Source: Alistipes sp. (GTDB taxonomy: Bacteria; Bacteroidota; Bacteroidia; Bacteroidales; Rikenellaceae). Taken from it: DNA of 45,474 nt. This document shows, in pieces, positions 15,724-23,512 of this stretch; the stretch's first letter is position 1, and every line of letters starts with the position of its first letter. The stretch spans positions 1 through 45,474 of the forward strand of contig JAFZFX010000020.1 in the NCBI GenBank assembly GCA_017555695.1. Direction: 5' to 3'. Both the position numbers and the translations under genes were made by a program. A model generated the notes under the pieces. That model worked only from the letters and a program-made list of their open reading frames with translations. It made no database searches and was not told the DNA's origin.

Positions 15724-16707
15724 CTATTTTTGAGTCATTGGAACAATAAGTTCATCACCTACCTCAAGGCGGTAGCTCTTGCGGCCATTAGATTTGTCGC
15801 GCAGGATATTCAGCGGAGCAATGAGCGTCTGGCGAGGATGGATACGGGTGTGGGTATTATGGGCGTGATAGACCATATAGATCCCCTTGCGCGTATTGAG
15901 CAGGGTGTGATGACCCGTACCGACATATCCCTGATGGCGGCGAAGAATGGGGTTACCCTCGTAACGCTCGTATGGGCCGAAGATATTATCAGAAACGGCG
16001 TAGCCCACAGCGTAATCCAGACTTTGGTAGTCGTTGCAACTATATGTGAGGTAGTACTTGCCACGATGCTTAAGAATCATAGGGCCTTCAGACACATAGG
16101 CCTGCACACGCTCCCAATCCTCCTTGGGCTCGAGAATAAGGCGGGCGGTATCTAACTTCAGAGTGCGTAGGTCTGACGATAATTCCGCCATCCAGATACC
16201 ATACGGACCCTCGAAGCGCACCCAAAACATATAGGCCTTGCCACCATCGAAGAAGATGTGTGAATCGATACCCTTCTCTTCGGGCAGATATGGGCGCTTA
16301 TCGCTCTGTACAAATGGGCCACAAGGCGAGTCGGACTCGGCATAGCAGATATGCTCCTCGGCCGAATAGGTCATAACATACTTATCCCCCACTTTATATA
16401 CCTCGGGAGCCCAAAACCACTTTTCGCCCCACACATCGTCCTTATGCAGTGCCAGCTTTTCGCTTGCATTGCCACATCTGTCGCCCCACGAATGGAGGTC
16501 GCGCGAGCGATAGACTACGATGCCGTTATCGGAATGGGTACCGTAGATATAGTACCAATCGCCATCCTGCAACACATAGGGGTCAGCCAACATCAGCTGT
16601 CCATCAACGGCGGCACCATCGGCCGAAGGCTTCGGCTGTGCCATAGCGTTAAAAGAGATAAGGCTCACTAAGAGCAACAAAAGAGATACTCTATATTTCA
16701 TAATCAA
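15724..16707 (-). CDS. Secreted glycoside hydrolase family 43 protein
   Basis: A 327-residue exported GH43 enzyme, a five-bladed beta-propeller usually acting on alpha-L-arabinofuranosyl, beta-xylosyl or related linkages. The signal peptide covers about residues 1-23 (ending AMAQ). The three catalytic acids are visible: Asp42 in LADPYV (base), Asp148 in GIDSHIFFD (pKa modulator) and Glu207 in YVSEGPMIL (acid). It is the last gene of the cytochrome/oxidoreductase cluster, 3 bp after ccsA, so it is probably co-transcribed. That makes its glycan product a candidate substrate for the cluster's oxidoreductase. The linkage cannot be predicted from sequence alone. Confidence 0.93.
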   Translation of the reverse strand: MIMKYRVSLLLLLVSLISFNAMAQPKPSADGAAVDGQLMLADPYVLQDGDWYYIYGTHSDNGIVVYRSRDLHSWGDRCGNASEKLALHKDDVWGEKWFWAPEVYKVGDKYVMTYSAEEHICYAESDSPCGPFVQSDKRPYLPEEKGIDSHIFFDGGKAYMFWVRFEGPYGIWMAELSSDLRTLKLDTARLILEPKEDWERVQAYVSEGPMILKHRGKYYLTYSCNDYQSLDYAVGYAVSDNIFGPYERYEGNPILRRHQGYVGTGHHTLLNTRKGIYMVYHAHNTHTRIHPRQTLIAPLNILRDKSNGRKSYRLEVGDELIVPMTQK

Positions 16708-16710
16708 ATA

Positions 16711-17496
16711 TTAATATGTGTGAACACTTGCGCCCTGCGCCGAAGGCAGGAAGTTGATACCGTACCAGCACATCTGCAACAAAATGAACGAGAATACAAT
16801 CAGCGCGAAGGCGAGATGGTAATCCTCACGCAAACGCGGTCTAAGGTGCATATAGAGCAGATATGAGAGCCAAGTAGCGGCAGCCCAAGTCTCCTTGGGA
16901 TCCCAAGTCCAGAAATCACCCCACGCTTGTTTAGCCCACAGCGCACCCATAATCATACCGAGCGATAAGAACGACCAGCCTATACGCACGAGATTGTCGC
17001 AGACACCCATCTCCTCGCCGGTGGGACGACGCGCGGGGCGGCGCAACCACAGATAGAGAGCAAAGAGCGTAACGGCGCCCATCATAGCATAGGCGAACAT
17101 ATAGACTATCACATGCGGAACAAACCAGACACTCTGCAGTGCGGGCATCAGAGATTTGTTGTGGATTTCAGGCTTGAAGAGGTTGATGCAGATGAACACC
17201 ACCGACATCATAGTACTGAACGAGAGTATCCATTTATAACGCCAGCGCGAATAGACAGCCACACCCGCCAGCGATAGGAAGAAGGTGTACCACAAGCGGG
17301 TCTCGCCCATAGTACGCATAGGAGGACGCTCCAACGAGAGCCACATACCTACGATAAACGAAAGGAAGACAATCGAGCCACAGAGCGAGAGCGATGTAGC
17401 CACCCAACTGCGTCTGCTGCGGAACGCCACAACGGCGCCCGACAACCAAAAAGCCACTGCACAGAGTGCAAACCATATCAAATATTGCCAACTCAT
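16711..17496 (-). CDS. ccsA: Cytochrome c assembly protein CcsA (ResC-like)
   Basis: A 261-residue integral membrane protein of the System II cytochrome c maturation apparatus, which carries heme across the membrane and attaches it to CxxCH motifs. Multiple membrane helices are evident, and the tryptophan-rich heme-handling motif WGDFWTWDPKETW spans residues 192-204. Candidate heme-ligand histidines are His128 (VPHV) and His217. It follows the ResB-like gene by 8 bp, the usual partner order. Its place in a cluster with a tetraheme cytochrome suggests that it matures that protein. Confidence 0.95.
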   Translation of the reverse strand: MSWQYLIWFALCAVAFWLSGAVVAFRSRRSWVATSLSLCGSIVFLSFIVGMWLSLERPPMRTMGETRLWYTFFLSLAGVAVYSRWRYKWILSFSTMMSVVFICINLFKPEIHNKSLMPALQSVWFVPHVIVYMFAYAMMGAVTLFALYLWLRRPARRPTGEEMGVCDNLVRIGWSFLSLGMIMGALWAKQAWGDFWTWDPKETWAAATWLSYLLYMHLRPRLREDYHLAFALIVFSFILLQMCWYGINFLPSAQGASVHTY

Positions 17497-17504
17497 AACT
17501 ACTC

Positions 17505-18755
17505 CTACTTCGATTTAGATTTTACATCGGCAATCTTTGCCTTTGATTTACGAGCAAGCGAGCGGCCACCAGCAGTGACGAACATCACTACACCCGCCGC
17601 AAGCATCAGCCACAAGGCGATATGAACGGCCGAATACCATCCGTCACGCACACACTCCAAGACACTTGTCGTACTCCATCTGCCGCGTGCTGTATCGTAG
17701 CCCACCTGATAGATTCGCCACGCACCAATGCGGGCAGGATGGTTTACCTCGACATTGAACTTCTCGCGCTGACCATCCATATGCTCCACCTCAACACGCG
17801 AGAGGTAGCGCTTGGCGTCACGGCGAGGCATAGCAACAGCAAAGCGCTCACCCAAGAAAAGGTAAGAGGGTTCGAAGATATGGCTACCACAGCTGACCCA
17901 ACCCGAGTACTGCTCGCCCGAGACTTTGTTACAGGCTGTAAGATAGACCGCAGGGGCTGCGCCCGTATGTATCATCTCGCGCCAATCGGTAGCATCAGGC
18001 ATACGACCCGCCATATCAATCATCTGCTCAACGCGCAGATGCCAACCATCGATTTCAGCCTCAGCAGGCAGGCTCTCGACAGAGAGGAAATCCTTTGACG
18101 AGGATTCGTTCTTGGTATCGAGGATATAGAGTTTTGGCGGATATTCATCCATTTTGAACTCCTTGAGTGTAATGGCAAACGGGAGTGTTCGGCTGATACC
18201 ACGCCCATCCGTACCCTCAACAACGGGACGCTCGAGGTGGGTATTAACCGTCACACGCAGTTTATCGGCGCTACCAAAGATTCCACACACCAGAATGACA
18301 AATGTCGCAATGTGTGACATCATTGCCGCCAGACGACGATGGCGCCAATGGTGTAGGTCATCGATAACGGAGAGACCTATGGTGGTAGTGAAATAAAGTA
18401 GCAACAGATTGAACGGCCACGACGAAGTCATACGCGAAAAGCCGAGCAGGCCCACCAAACCCTCGGTGGATGGCTCCTGACGCGTAAGGCCAAAGATGAT
18501 GGTCATAACGACCATAGAGGCGAGCGACGAGGTACTCGCATAGGTATCGGAGAGTTGCTCGACCCAGCGCCACTTCTTGCGCATAGTGTGCAGCAACACC
18601 AGAATATAGAGGTAATTAACCGCGAGAATCAAACCCCACGGATATTGCAGAAAGGAGTTGTTCACATCGCCAACGCATAGTTGCAGCACGACACCCACAG
18701 CAAAGAGCAGCAGACATCGATAGAAGGCGCGACCATATCCCCACGACGAACTCAT
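17505..18755 (-). CDS. Cytochrome c biogenesis protein ResB-like (CcsB)
   Basis: A 416-residue membrane protein, the ResB/Ccs1 half of System II cytochrome c assembly. Membrane helices cluster near the N-terminus (about residues 8-60, 75-170), followed by a large periplasmic domain (about 185-380, with RISRTLPFAITLKEFKMDEYPPKL-type beta structure) and a last helix (about 382-400) before a Lys-rich cytoplasmic tail. ResB acts with CcsA to deliver reduced heme and apocytochrome. Its start lies 78 bp after the TIM-barrel gene. Confidence 0.88.
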   Translation of the reverse strand: MSSSWGYGRAFYRCLLLFAVGVVLQLCVGDVNNSFLQYPWGLILAVNYLYILVLLHTMRKKWRWVEQLSDTYASTSSLASMVVMTIIFGLTRQEPSTEGLVGLLGFSRMTSSWPFNLLLLYFTTTIGLSVIDDLHHWRHRRLAAMMSHIATFVILVCGIFGSADKLRVTVNTHLERPVVEGTDGRGISRTLPFAITLKEFKMDEYPPKLYILDTKNESSSKDFLSVESLPAEAEIDGWHLRVEQMIDMAGRMPDATDWREMIHTGAAPAVYLTACNKVSGEQYSGWVSCGSHIFEPSYLFLGERFAVAMPRRDAKRYLSRVEVEHMDGQREKFNVEVNHPARIGAWRIYQVGYDTARGRWSTTSVLECVRDGWYSAVHIALWLMLAAGVVMFVTAGGRSLARKSKAKIADVKSKSK

Positions 18756-18833
18756 AACAAGATGGTATTAAGACAAGAAGAGGCTCTCCGCAGTGATGCG
18801 AGGAGCCGCCTCCTGTTAGATATTAAGATTCGA

Positions 18834-19733
18834 TTAAGCCATCTCCCACTGTGCGCGGAGCAACTCAACAGCGGCGGGTACTGATACCTCACGCTCGCCC
18901 TTGCAACCGCACTCGAAGCTTACATAGTAGGGATAGTTAATCTCCTTCAAAGCCTTGAGACCTGCTACATAGTTATCTACCTCGCCATCCTCACCAGGCA
19001 TCTGACGATTGCCACGGCTTGCTACATGAACATGCTGGAGATACTCTGCACCTGCTGCCATAAGTGCTGCGTAGTCAGAGGTCTCCTCCTGCATATGCCA
19101 GAAGTCACCCATACACTTAACACCAGCGCTCTTTGAGTCACGGCAAACAGCAGCAGCATCAGCAACCTGACGCATATAGTGGCACTCGCGACGGTTCAGA
19201 GGCTCGAGGATAACAGTTGTGTTGTGCTTCAAAGCGTACTCACCCAACTCGTGCATCTGCTCGCAGAGGTACTGACGAGTCTCCAATGTGTGAGGCAAGC
19301 AAGGCTTCTGACCGTTGAAGGCGGGAACCATAATAACACCTGTTGAACCCAACTCACCAGCAGCAGCGATGATGTCGCGCATAGTAGAGTCGAACTGAGC
19401 CTTTACAGCGGGATCCTCAGCCAAAATGAAGCCATCGAAACCAGCGCAGATAGCAGAAACCTTGATGTTACGGCCAGCCAATGCAGCCTGAATCTCGGGA
19501 ACACGCTTTGCCAAATTACGGCCACCAGGCTCGAAACCTACGATACCGAGGTTCTCCATATAGTCGAACTTCTCGTTAAGGCTACCACCCGGAGCAATAC
19601 CCTCCTGGAATGAGAGCTTGAGCTCGGCTGTGCTCTTCTTTGCGGGAGCGCAAGATGTGAGCAAAGGAGATGATGCTACAGCAACAGTAGCAGCACCGAA
19701 CAACGACTTCTGCAAAAATTCTTTTCTATTCAT
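18834..19733 (-). CDS. Lipoprotein TIM-barrel enzyme (sugar isomerase/epimerase or lyase-like)
   Basis: A 299-residue xylose-isomerase-like TIM barrel. The N-terminus MNRKEFLQKSLFGAATVAVA has a Tat-like (RKEFL) signal and a lipobox LTSC, so C28 should be lipidated and the enzyme lie outside the cytoplasm. Likely divalent-metal ligands are Glu177 (ILEPLNRRE), Asp210 and His213 (MGDFWH), His236 (HVHVAS) and Glu274 (SFECGC). The family includes sugar epimerases and, in Bacteroides, enzymes acting on 3-keto-glycosides. Together with the lipoprotein Gfo/Idh enzyme upstream, a sugar lyase or epimerase role in the envelope is plausible; substrate unknown. It starts 8 bp after the cupin gene. Confidence 0.88.
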   Translation of the reverse strand: MNRKEFLQKSLFGAATVAVASSPLLTSCAPAKKSTAELKLSFQEGIAPGGSLNEKFDYMENLGIVGFEPGGRNLAKRVPEIQAALAGRNIKVSAICAGFDGFILAEDPAVKAQFDSTMRDIIAAAGELGSTGVIMVPAFNGQKPCLPHTLETRQYLCEQMHELGEYALKHNTTVILEPLNRRECHYMRQVADAAAVCRDSKSAGVKCMGDFWHMQEETSDYAALMAAGAEYLQHVHVASRGNRQMPGEDGEVDNYVAGLKALKEINYPYYVSFECGCKGEREVSVPAAVELLRAQWEMA

Positions 19734-19741
19734 AGTAAAAA

Positions 19742-20236
19742 TTATTTCTGTGTAAAATGATTTTCCAACTCTTCGATAAAGCGCTTTACACCCGACTCAT
19801 CATCAACGGCGGGAGTCCACGGAGCGATATTGTCGGCAGAGATGGGTGCATAAGGGCCTTGCTTGACCTCAAAGAGAACAGTGTCGTCCTCCAGCACCAC
19901 AAGACCGTGCCACACGCCAGCATCGATGTCGTAGCCCACACAGTCGCAACCAGCGCCAACGACGCGGCTATCGATGAGGTTACCCTCGCAATCGTAGAAT
20001 GTTACGCCTACCCTACCGCGCAACACCACACAACTCTCCGACCTATCGGGCGAAGAGTGGCGATGAACGGGAAGATAGGTTCCGCGATGCATCACATTAA
20101 TAAGGCGATTGACGGGCTCGTCGGTAGAGCGGTGAAAATTATAGTTCATACGCCCACGCGGAGAGAGGCGAGCCTCGGCGGCCACCGCATCCATCAGGGC
20201 AGAGTCTATATATTGGTATTTACGCTCTTCAAACAT
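19742..20236 (-). CDS. WbuC-like cupin-fold protein
   Basis: A 164-residue single-domain cupin resembling WbuC-family proteins. The first cupin motif is HRGTYLPVHRHSSPDRSESCVVLRG-like (His ligands near residues 50-60 and a Glu in the following strand), the second is DIDAGVWHGLVVLEDDTVLFEVKQGPY-like (His near residue 118). No signal peptide is seen, so it should be cytoplasmic, unlike its neighbours. WbuC proteins occur in polysaccharide loci with no settled activity. It is separated from the upstream oxidoreductase by 83 bp that hold a terminator-like hairpin, and from the TIM-barrel gene by 8 bp. Confidence 0.85.
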   Translation of the reverse strand: MFEERKYQYIDSALMDAVAAEARLSPRGRMNYNFHRSTDEPVNRLINVMHRGTYLPVHRHSSPDRSESCVVLRGRVGVTFYDCEGNLIDSRVVGAGCDCVGYDIDAGVWHGLVVLEDDTVLFEVKQGPYAPISADNIAPWTPAVDDESGVKRFIEELENHFTQK

Positions 20237-20246
20237 AGCTTCTATC

Positions 20247-20296
20247 GAAAAGAAAAAAGGGCAGAGAGGGAGTCATAGGCTCCTACCCCGCCCTCT
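20247..20296 (-). terminator. Possible terminator or attenuator inside the cluster
   Basis: On the minus strand AGAGGG (20291-20296) can pair with CCCTCT (20265-20270), with an alternative GGAG/CTCC hairpin inside, followed by GCCC and TTTTTTCTTTT (20248-20258) just before the cupin start. It could reduce read-through from the oxidoreductase into the cupin gene. Pairing is imperfect. Confidence 0.4.
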
Positions 20297-20319
20297 ATAA
20301 AGTTTAGCTTGTGTACAAA

Positions 20320-21672
20320 TTATTTACCAGGAACCATTACAACGCACTTGTCCATATCCTGCTTGCCAAGCTCCTGCTTGAACTCAGCCAAGTAGTCCTG
20401 CTTAGATGCGCTAATCTCATCCCAATTAACTGTAGCACCTGTGTAAGCGGCCTCACGACCCATCACACCAGCCAAGCAAGAGATACCGCAAGCCTCAGCC
20501 TCATCGTGAGCTGTGCCACGACGGATGTGGTTAACCCAATCAACATGCTCCAAAGTATAGGGGTCGTGCTGCTGGTACTGAGCCTTGGCAGCCTCCTCGT
20601 CGAACTTCCAAACTACATTGCCCTCGAGGTCCTTAATCTCGTGGTGAACGCTGTTCCAAGAACCCTTTGTACCCTGGATGAACTCGCTAACATTGTTAGC
20701 GCAACCGTTGATCTGACGGCACATAGAGTGCATGTGGATACCGTTCTCCATCTCGAAATCTACGCTGAACATATCGTACTGGTCACCAGTAACACGACGG
20801 TGGCGTGCACCAAAAGCAGTAGCCTTAACGGGCTTCAAGCCTGTCATCCACAAGAATACATCGATATTGTGAACATGCTGCTCAACGATGTGGTCACCTG
20901 AGAGCCACTTCCAGTTTACCCAGTCACGAATCATCCACTCTGTGTCAGTCCAAGCCTTGTCGCGGTTCTTGTACCACAACATACCCTGGTTCCAATATAC
21001 ATTACCGCCAGTAATCTCACCGATAAGACCGCTCTGAATCTGCTTGAAAGCCTCAACATAAGGACGCTGGTGGTGACGCTGTGTACCACAAACAACGCTC
21101 AAGTTCTTAGCCTTAGCCTGCTTTGCAGATGCCATAATCATACGGTAACCCTTGGGGTCAACAGCGATGGGCTTCTCGAGGAATGAGTGTACACCCTTCT
21201 CGGTAGCATACTGGAAGTGCAAAGGACGGAATACGGGAGGAGTAGCAACGATAACCATATCTACACCTGAATCGATAACTTTCTTGTAAGCATCGAAACC
21301 TACGAAGCACTTATCCTCGGGAACCTCCTGACGAGCAGACTCCTTAAGGCGTGTACGCAAATCGTTCAAACGGTCAGCGAAAGTATCACCCAAAGCAGCA
21401 ACGGTAATACCGTTAGCAGCTGCCAACAAATTGAATACGGCACCTGAACCACGGCCACCGCAACCGATAACACCAACCTTCAACTCCTTACCATCGTCAG
21501 CCATATCAGGCAACTCGGGGATGTAAGCGCCCTCCAACTGTGCCAGCGGAGTGTAAACGGGGCCCTTCTCCTGACAAGATGTCAGGGCTGCTGATGAACC
21601 AACGAGGCTTGTAACACCTAATACTGCAGACATAGACAAGAAGTCCTTTCTGCTCATTTTGTTCTTGCTCAT
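20320..21672 (-). CDS. Exported Gfo/Idh/MocA-family oxidoreductase (lipoprotein)
   Basis: A 450-residue NAD(P)-dependent oxidoreductase of the Gfo/Idh/MocA family. The N-terminus carries SRKDFL (Tat-like) and lipobox LTSC (residues 30-33), so the folded, cofactor-loaded protein is probably exported by Tat and lipid-anchored. The Rossmann loop GVIGCGGRGSG is at 67-77, the family EKP motif at 166-168, and the catalytic region HIVEQHVHNID has His266 and His268. An exported member cannot exchange free NAD(H), so it would need bound cofactor and another route for electrons; the tetraheme protein encoded 58 bp upstream is an obvious candidate. Substrate unknown, probably a sugar. Confidence 0.92.
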   Translation of the reverse strand: MSKNKMSRKDFLSMSAVLGVTSLVGSSAALTSCQEKGPVYTPLAQLEGAYIPELPDMADDGKELKVGVIGCGGRGSGAVFNLLAAANGITVAALGDTFADRLNDLRTRLKESARQEVPEDKCFVGFDAYKKVIDSGVDMVIVATPPVFRPLHFQYATEKGVHSFLEKPIAVDPKGYRMIMASAKQAKAKNLSVVCGTQRHHQRPYVEAFKQIQSGLIGEITGGNVYWNQGMLWYKNRDKAWTDTEWMIRDWVNWKWLSGDHIVEQHVHNIDVFLWMTGLKPVKATAFGARHRRVTGDQYDMFSVDFEMENGIHMHSMCRQINGCANNVSEFIQGTKGSWNSVHHEIKDLEGNVVWKFDEEAAKAQYQQHDPYTLEHVDWVNHIRRGTAHDEAEACGISCLAGVMGREAAYTGATVNWDEISASKQDYLAEFKQELGKQDMDKCVVMVPGK

Positions 21673-21730
21673 AATAGTAGTAGTTTTATAGTATTAATAG
21701 ATTAAATATCGCCTTAGTTTTAGTTTTGGT

Positions 21731-23263
21731 TTAGTTGGCTGATACGCCCTCGGGCACCTCGCAAACAACGCGGAAGCCGATACCCTTAATGTCAGAGTAC
21801 CACCAGATACTCTTCGGATTCTGCGGGTCGGTCTTAAGCCAAGCATCGTGGCTGGTCTTACCACGCGCTGCGCTACGCAAGTCGGCGGCATCATCAACAT
21901 AGTAACCACCACGAACAACATACTCCTCACCAGTGGCGGGACCCTTGGGATCTACGGCACCGTCCTGCATCTTTGAGTATGCATCCTCGGCATACCAGTC
22001 AGAGCAGTACTCCATAACATTACCCAACATATTCTTCAAACCGAAGGGGTTAGCCTTAACCTTGGCGGGCTCCTGCGAGCGGTTCTTACTGTTATTGGTG
22101 TAGATTACATAGCTATTGATAACAGTTGTATCAACACCGAAGAGGTTGTTCCAGAAACCATCGTTAGTGAACTTCTTGGGGTTACCCTCGAAGAAGTAAG
22201 GAGTAGATGTACCACCACGAGCGGCATACTCCCACTCTGCCTCGGTAGGCAGGCGGTACTTCTTGCCCGTCTTGAGTGACAACCACTGACAGAAAGTCTC
22301 TGCAGCATAGTGTGTCATAGTAATAGCAGGACGAGTGCCCATACCCCAACCCTGATCGGGGAATCCAAACGGAGGTGTAGGACCACTCACTGCGTCGATA
22401 TCCTCGCGAGTATTGTTTGCATAAATAGTCTCGGGAGATGTACGGCCCTCAGACATAGTCTCGTTGAAGAATGCCCAATACTGATCCCAAGTAACCTCCA
22501 ACTCACCCATAAAGAATGGAGAAATGGTTACATTACGCTGGGGAGCCTCGTCAGCCTTATGGAAAGGTTCTTTCTCAGAGCTACCCATAGTGAAGCTACC
22601 GCCAGGGATGGCAATCATGCTGAGTGAAGCCGATGTACCGGGAATAGTCTCAACGAAGTTGCTGAACGATGTAACAGCAGTAGGCTCGGTGAACTTCTCG
22701 GCATTATCATCTACGGGAGCCTCAGTCATTGCCGAGTGCTTGTAGTTGGGGTTATAGTGACCTACATCGAGGTGACAGCTGATACACTGGAGATTCAAAG
22801 CCTCCTCGTTCTCATCGTAGTATAGGTGAGCTGTTACGCCATCGTCGGTGATACCCTCGGGGAAGAGGTTGATGTGGCAAGCCTTACAAGACTCATTGTA
22901 AACGATATTCTTTGCGTACTCCAAATCGCCCTTGCTATCCCAATCAATCTCCTCGGTGTTCTTTGTAAGATATGACCACAAATCCTTTGTACCTGCCGAC
23001 ACCTTGGCCTTAACATACTCTATAGAGCCCTTGGGCGGGAGGTGACAAGATGCACAGTCGGTAACGGTACCGCTGCCATTGTTGTAGTGAACAGACTGCT
23101 TCCAACTAGCATCAGACTCGGGATGCACGTGGCAAGACATACAAGAATCATTCTTCGAAGAATTGACCCACATATAGTTGAAGGCTATCATCAGCGAAAA
23201 GCCCAATACCAATCCAAACAAGAGGGTCAAAAAAATAATCTTTTTACTTCCTGACTTTGACAT
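21731..23263 (-). CDS. Tetraheme NapC/NrfH-type cytochrome c fused to a SUMF1-type domain
   Basis: A 510-residue fusion (an in-frame start 14 codons upstream, at 23305, would give 524; numbering here uses that longer form). A single membrane anchor (residues 21-45) is followed by four CxxCH heme sites: CMSCH 55-59, CASCH 84-88, CKACH 140-144 and CISCH 174-178, as in the NapC/NirT/NrfH quinol dehydrogenases. Residues about 229-520 form a SUMF1/formylglycine-enzyme-like domain (IPGGSFTMGSSE; YRLPTEAEWEYAARGG; GNVMEYCSDWY; IGFRVVCE). The FGE active-site cysteine pair after RGG is missing (VVRGGYYVDDAADLRSAARG), so this is not a formylglycine generator. It heads the cluster with its own promoter; resB and ccsA for heme attachment lie in the same cluster. 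No nrfA follows. Confidence 0.93.
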   Translation of the reverse strand: MSKSGSKKIIFLTLLFGLVLGFSLMIAFNYMWVNSSKNDSCMSCHVHPESDASWKQSVHYNNGSGTVTDCASCHLPPKGSIEYVKAKVSAGTKDLWSYLTKNTEEIDWDSKGDLEYAKNIVYNESCKACHINLFPEGITDDGVTAHLYYDENEEALNLQCISCHLDVGHYNPNYKHSAMTEAPVDDNAEKFTEPTAVTSFSNFVETIPGTSASLSMIAIPGGSFTMGSSEKEPFHKADEAPQRNVTISPFFMGELEVTWDQYWAFFNETMSEGRTSPETIYANNTREDIDAVSGPTPPFGFPDQGWGMGTRPAITMTHYAAETFCQWLSLKTGKKYRLPTEAEWEYAARGGTSTPYFFEGNPKKFTNDGFWNNLFGVDTTVINSYVIYTNNSKNRSQEPAKVKANPFGLKNMLGNVMEYCSDWYAEDAYSKMQDGAVDPKGPATGEEYVVRGGYYVDDAADLRSAARGKTSHDAWLKTDPQNPKSIWWYSDIKGIGFRVVCEVPEGVSAN

Positions 23264-23381
23264 AATTACATTATAATACTCGGAGCCAAGCTCCTCATAG
23301 TTCATTTAATGACACACCACCAACGACCATAAATTAGCCCTCGAAAGGATAAAATATAGGTCGAAATGGTTATATCTCGGT

Positions 23382-23412
23382 CAAAAGTAATATTTTTTTT
23401 GCCATCAAACAA
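23382..23412 (-). promoter_or_regulatory. Promoter of the tetraheme-SUMF1 cluster
   Basis: On the minus strand TTG (23410-23412), a 20-bp spacer and TACTTTTG (23382-23389) make a full-consensus Bacteroidetes promoter, about 77 bp upstream of the longer start and 119 bp upstream of the preferred start. Confidence 0.65.
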
Positions 23413-23451
23413 CATTAACGGCCATTTTTTGATAAAAATAATGACATTATA

Positions 23452-23494
23452 TGAAAATAAAATTCGGCAAGCCGCAAAAACCGACTTGCCGAAT
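23452..23494 (-). terminator. Terminator after the cytoplasmic Gfo/Idh gene
   Basis: A perfect 10-bp stem (ATTCGGCAAG at 23462-23471 with CTTGCCGAAT at 23485-23494); on the minus strand it is followed by TTTATTTTC. It separates the gene at 23513-24685 from the cytochrome cluster, so the two are distinct transcription units. Confidence 0.85.
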
Positions 23495-23512
23495 ATATCG
23501 AGCATAAGGGGA

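Noticed and set aside
20320-21672. GH109-type NAD-dependent glycosidase
   Set aside because: The Rossmann motif fits, but I do not see the GH109 active-site region; the HIVEQHVHNID segment suits other Gfo/Idh oxidoreductases better.
21731-22620. Active formylglycine-generating enzyme or sulfatase maturase
   Set aside because: The catalytic cysteine pair is absent and no sulfatase gene lies nearby.
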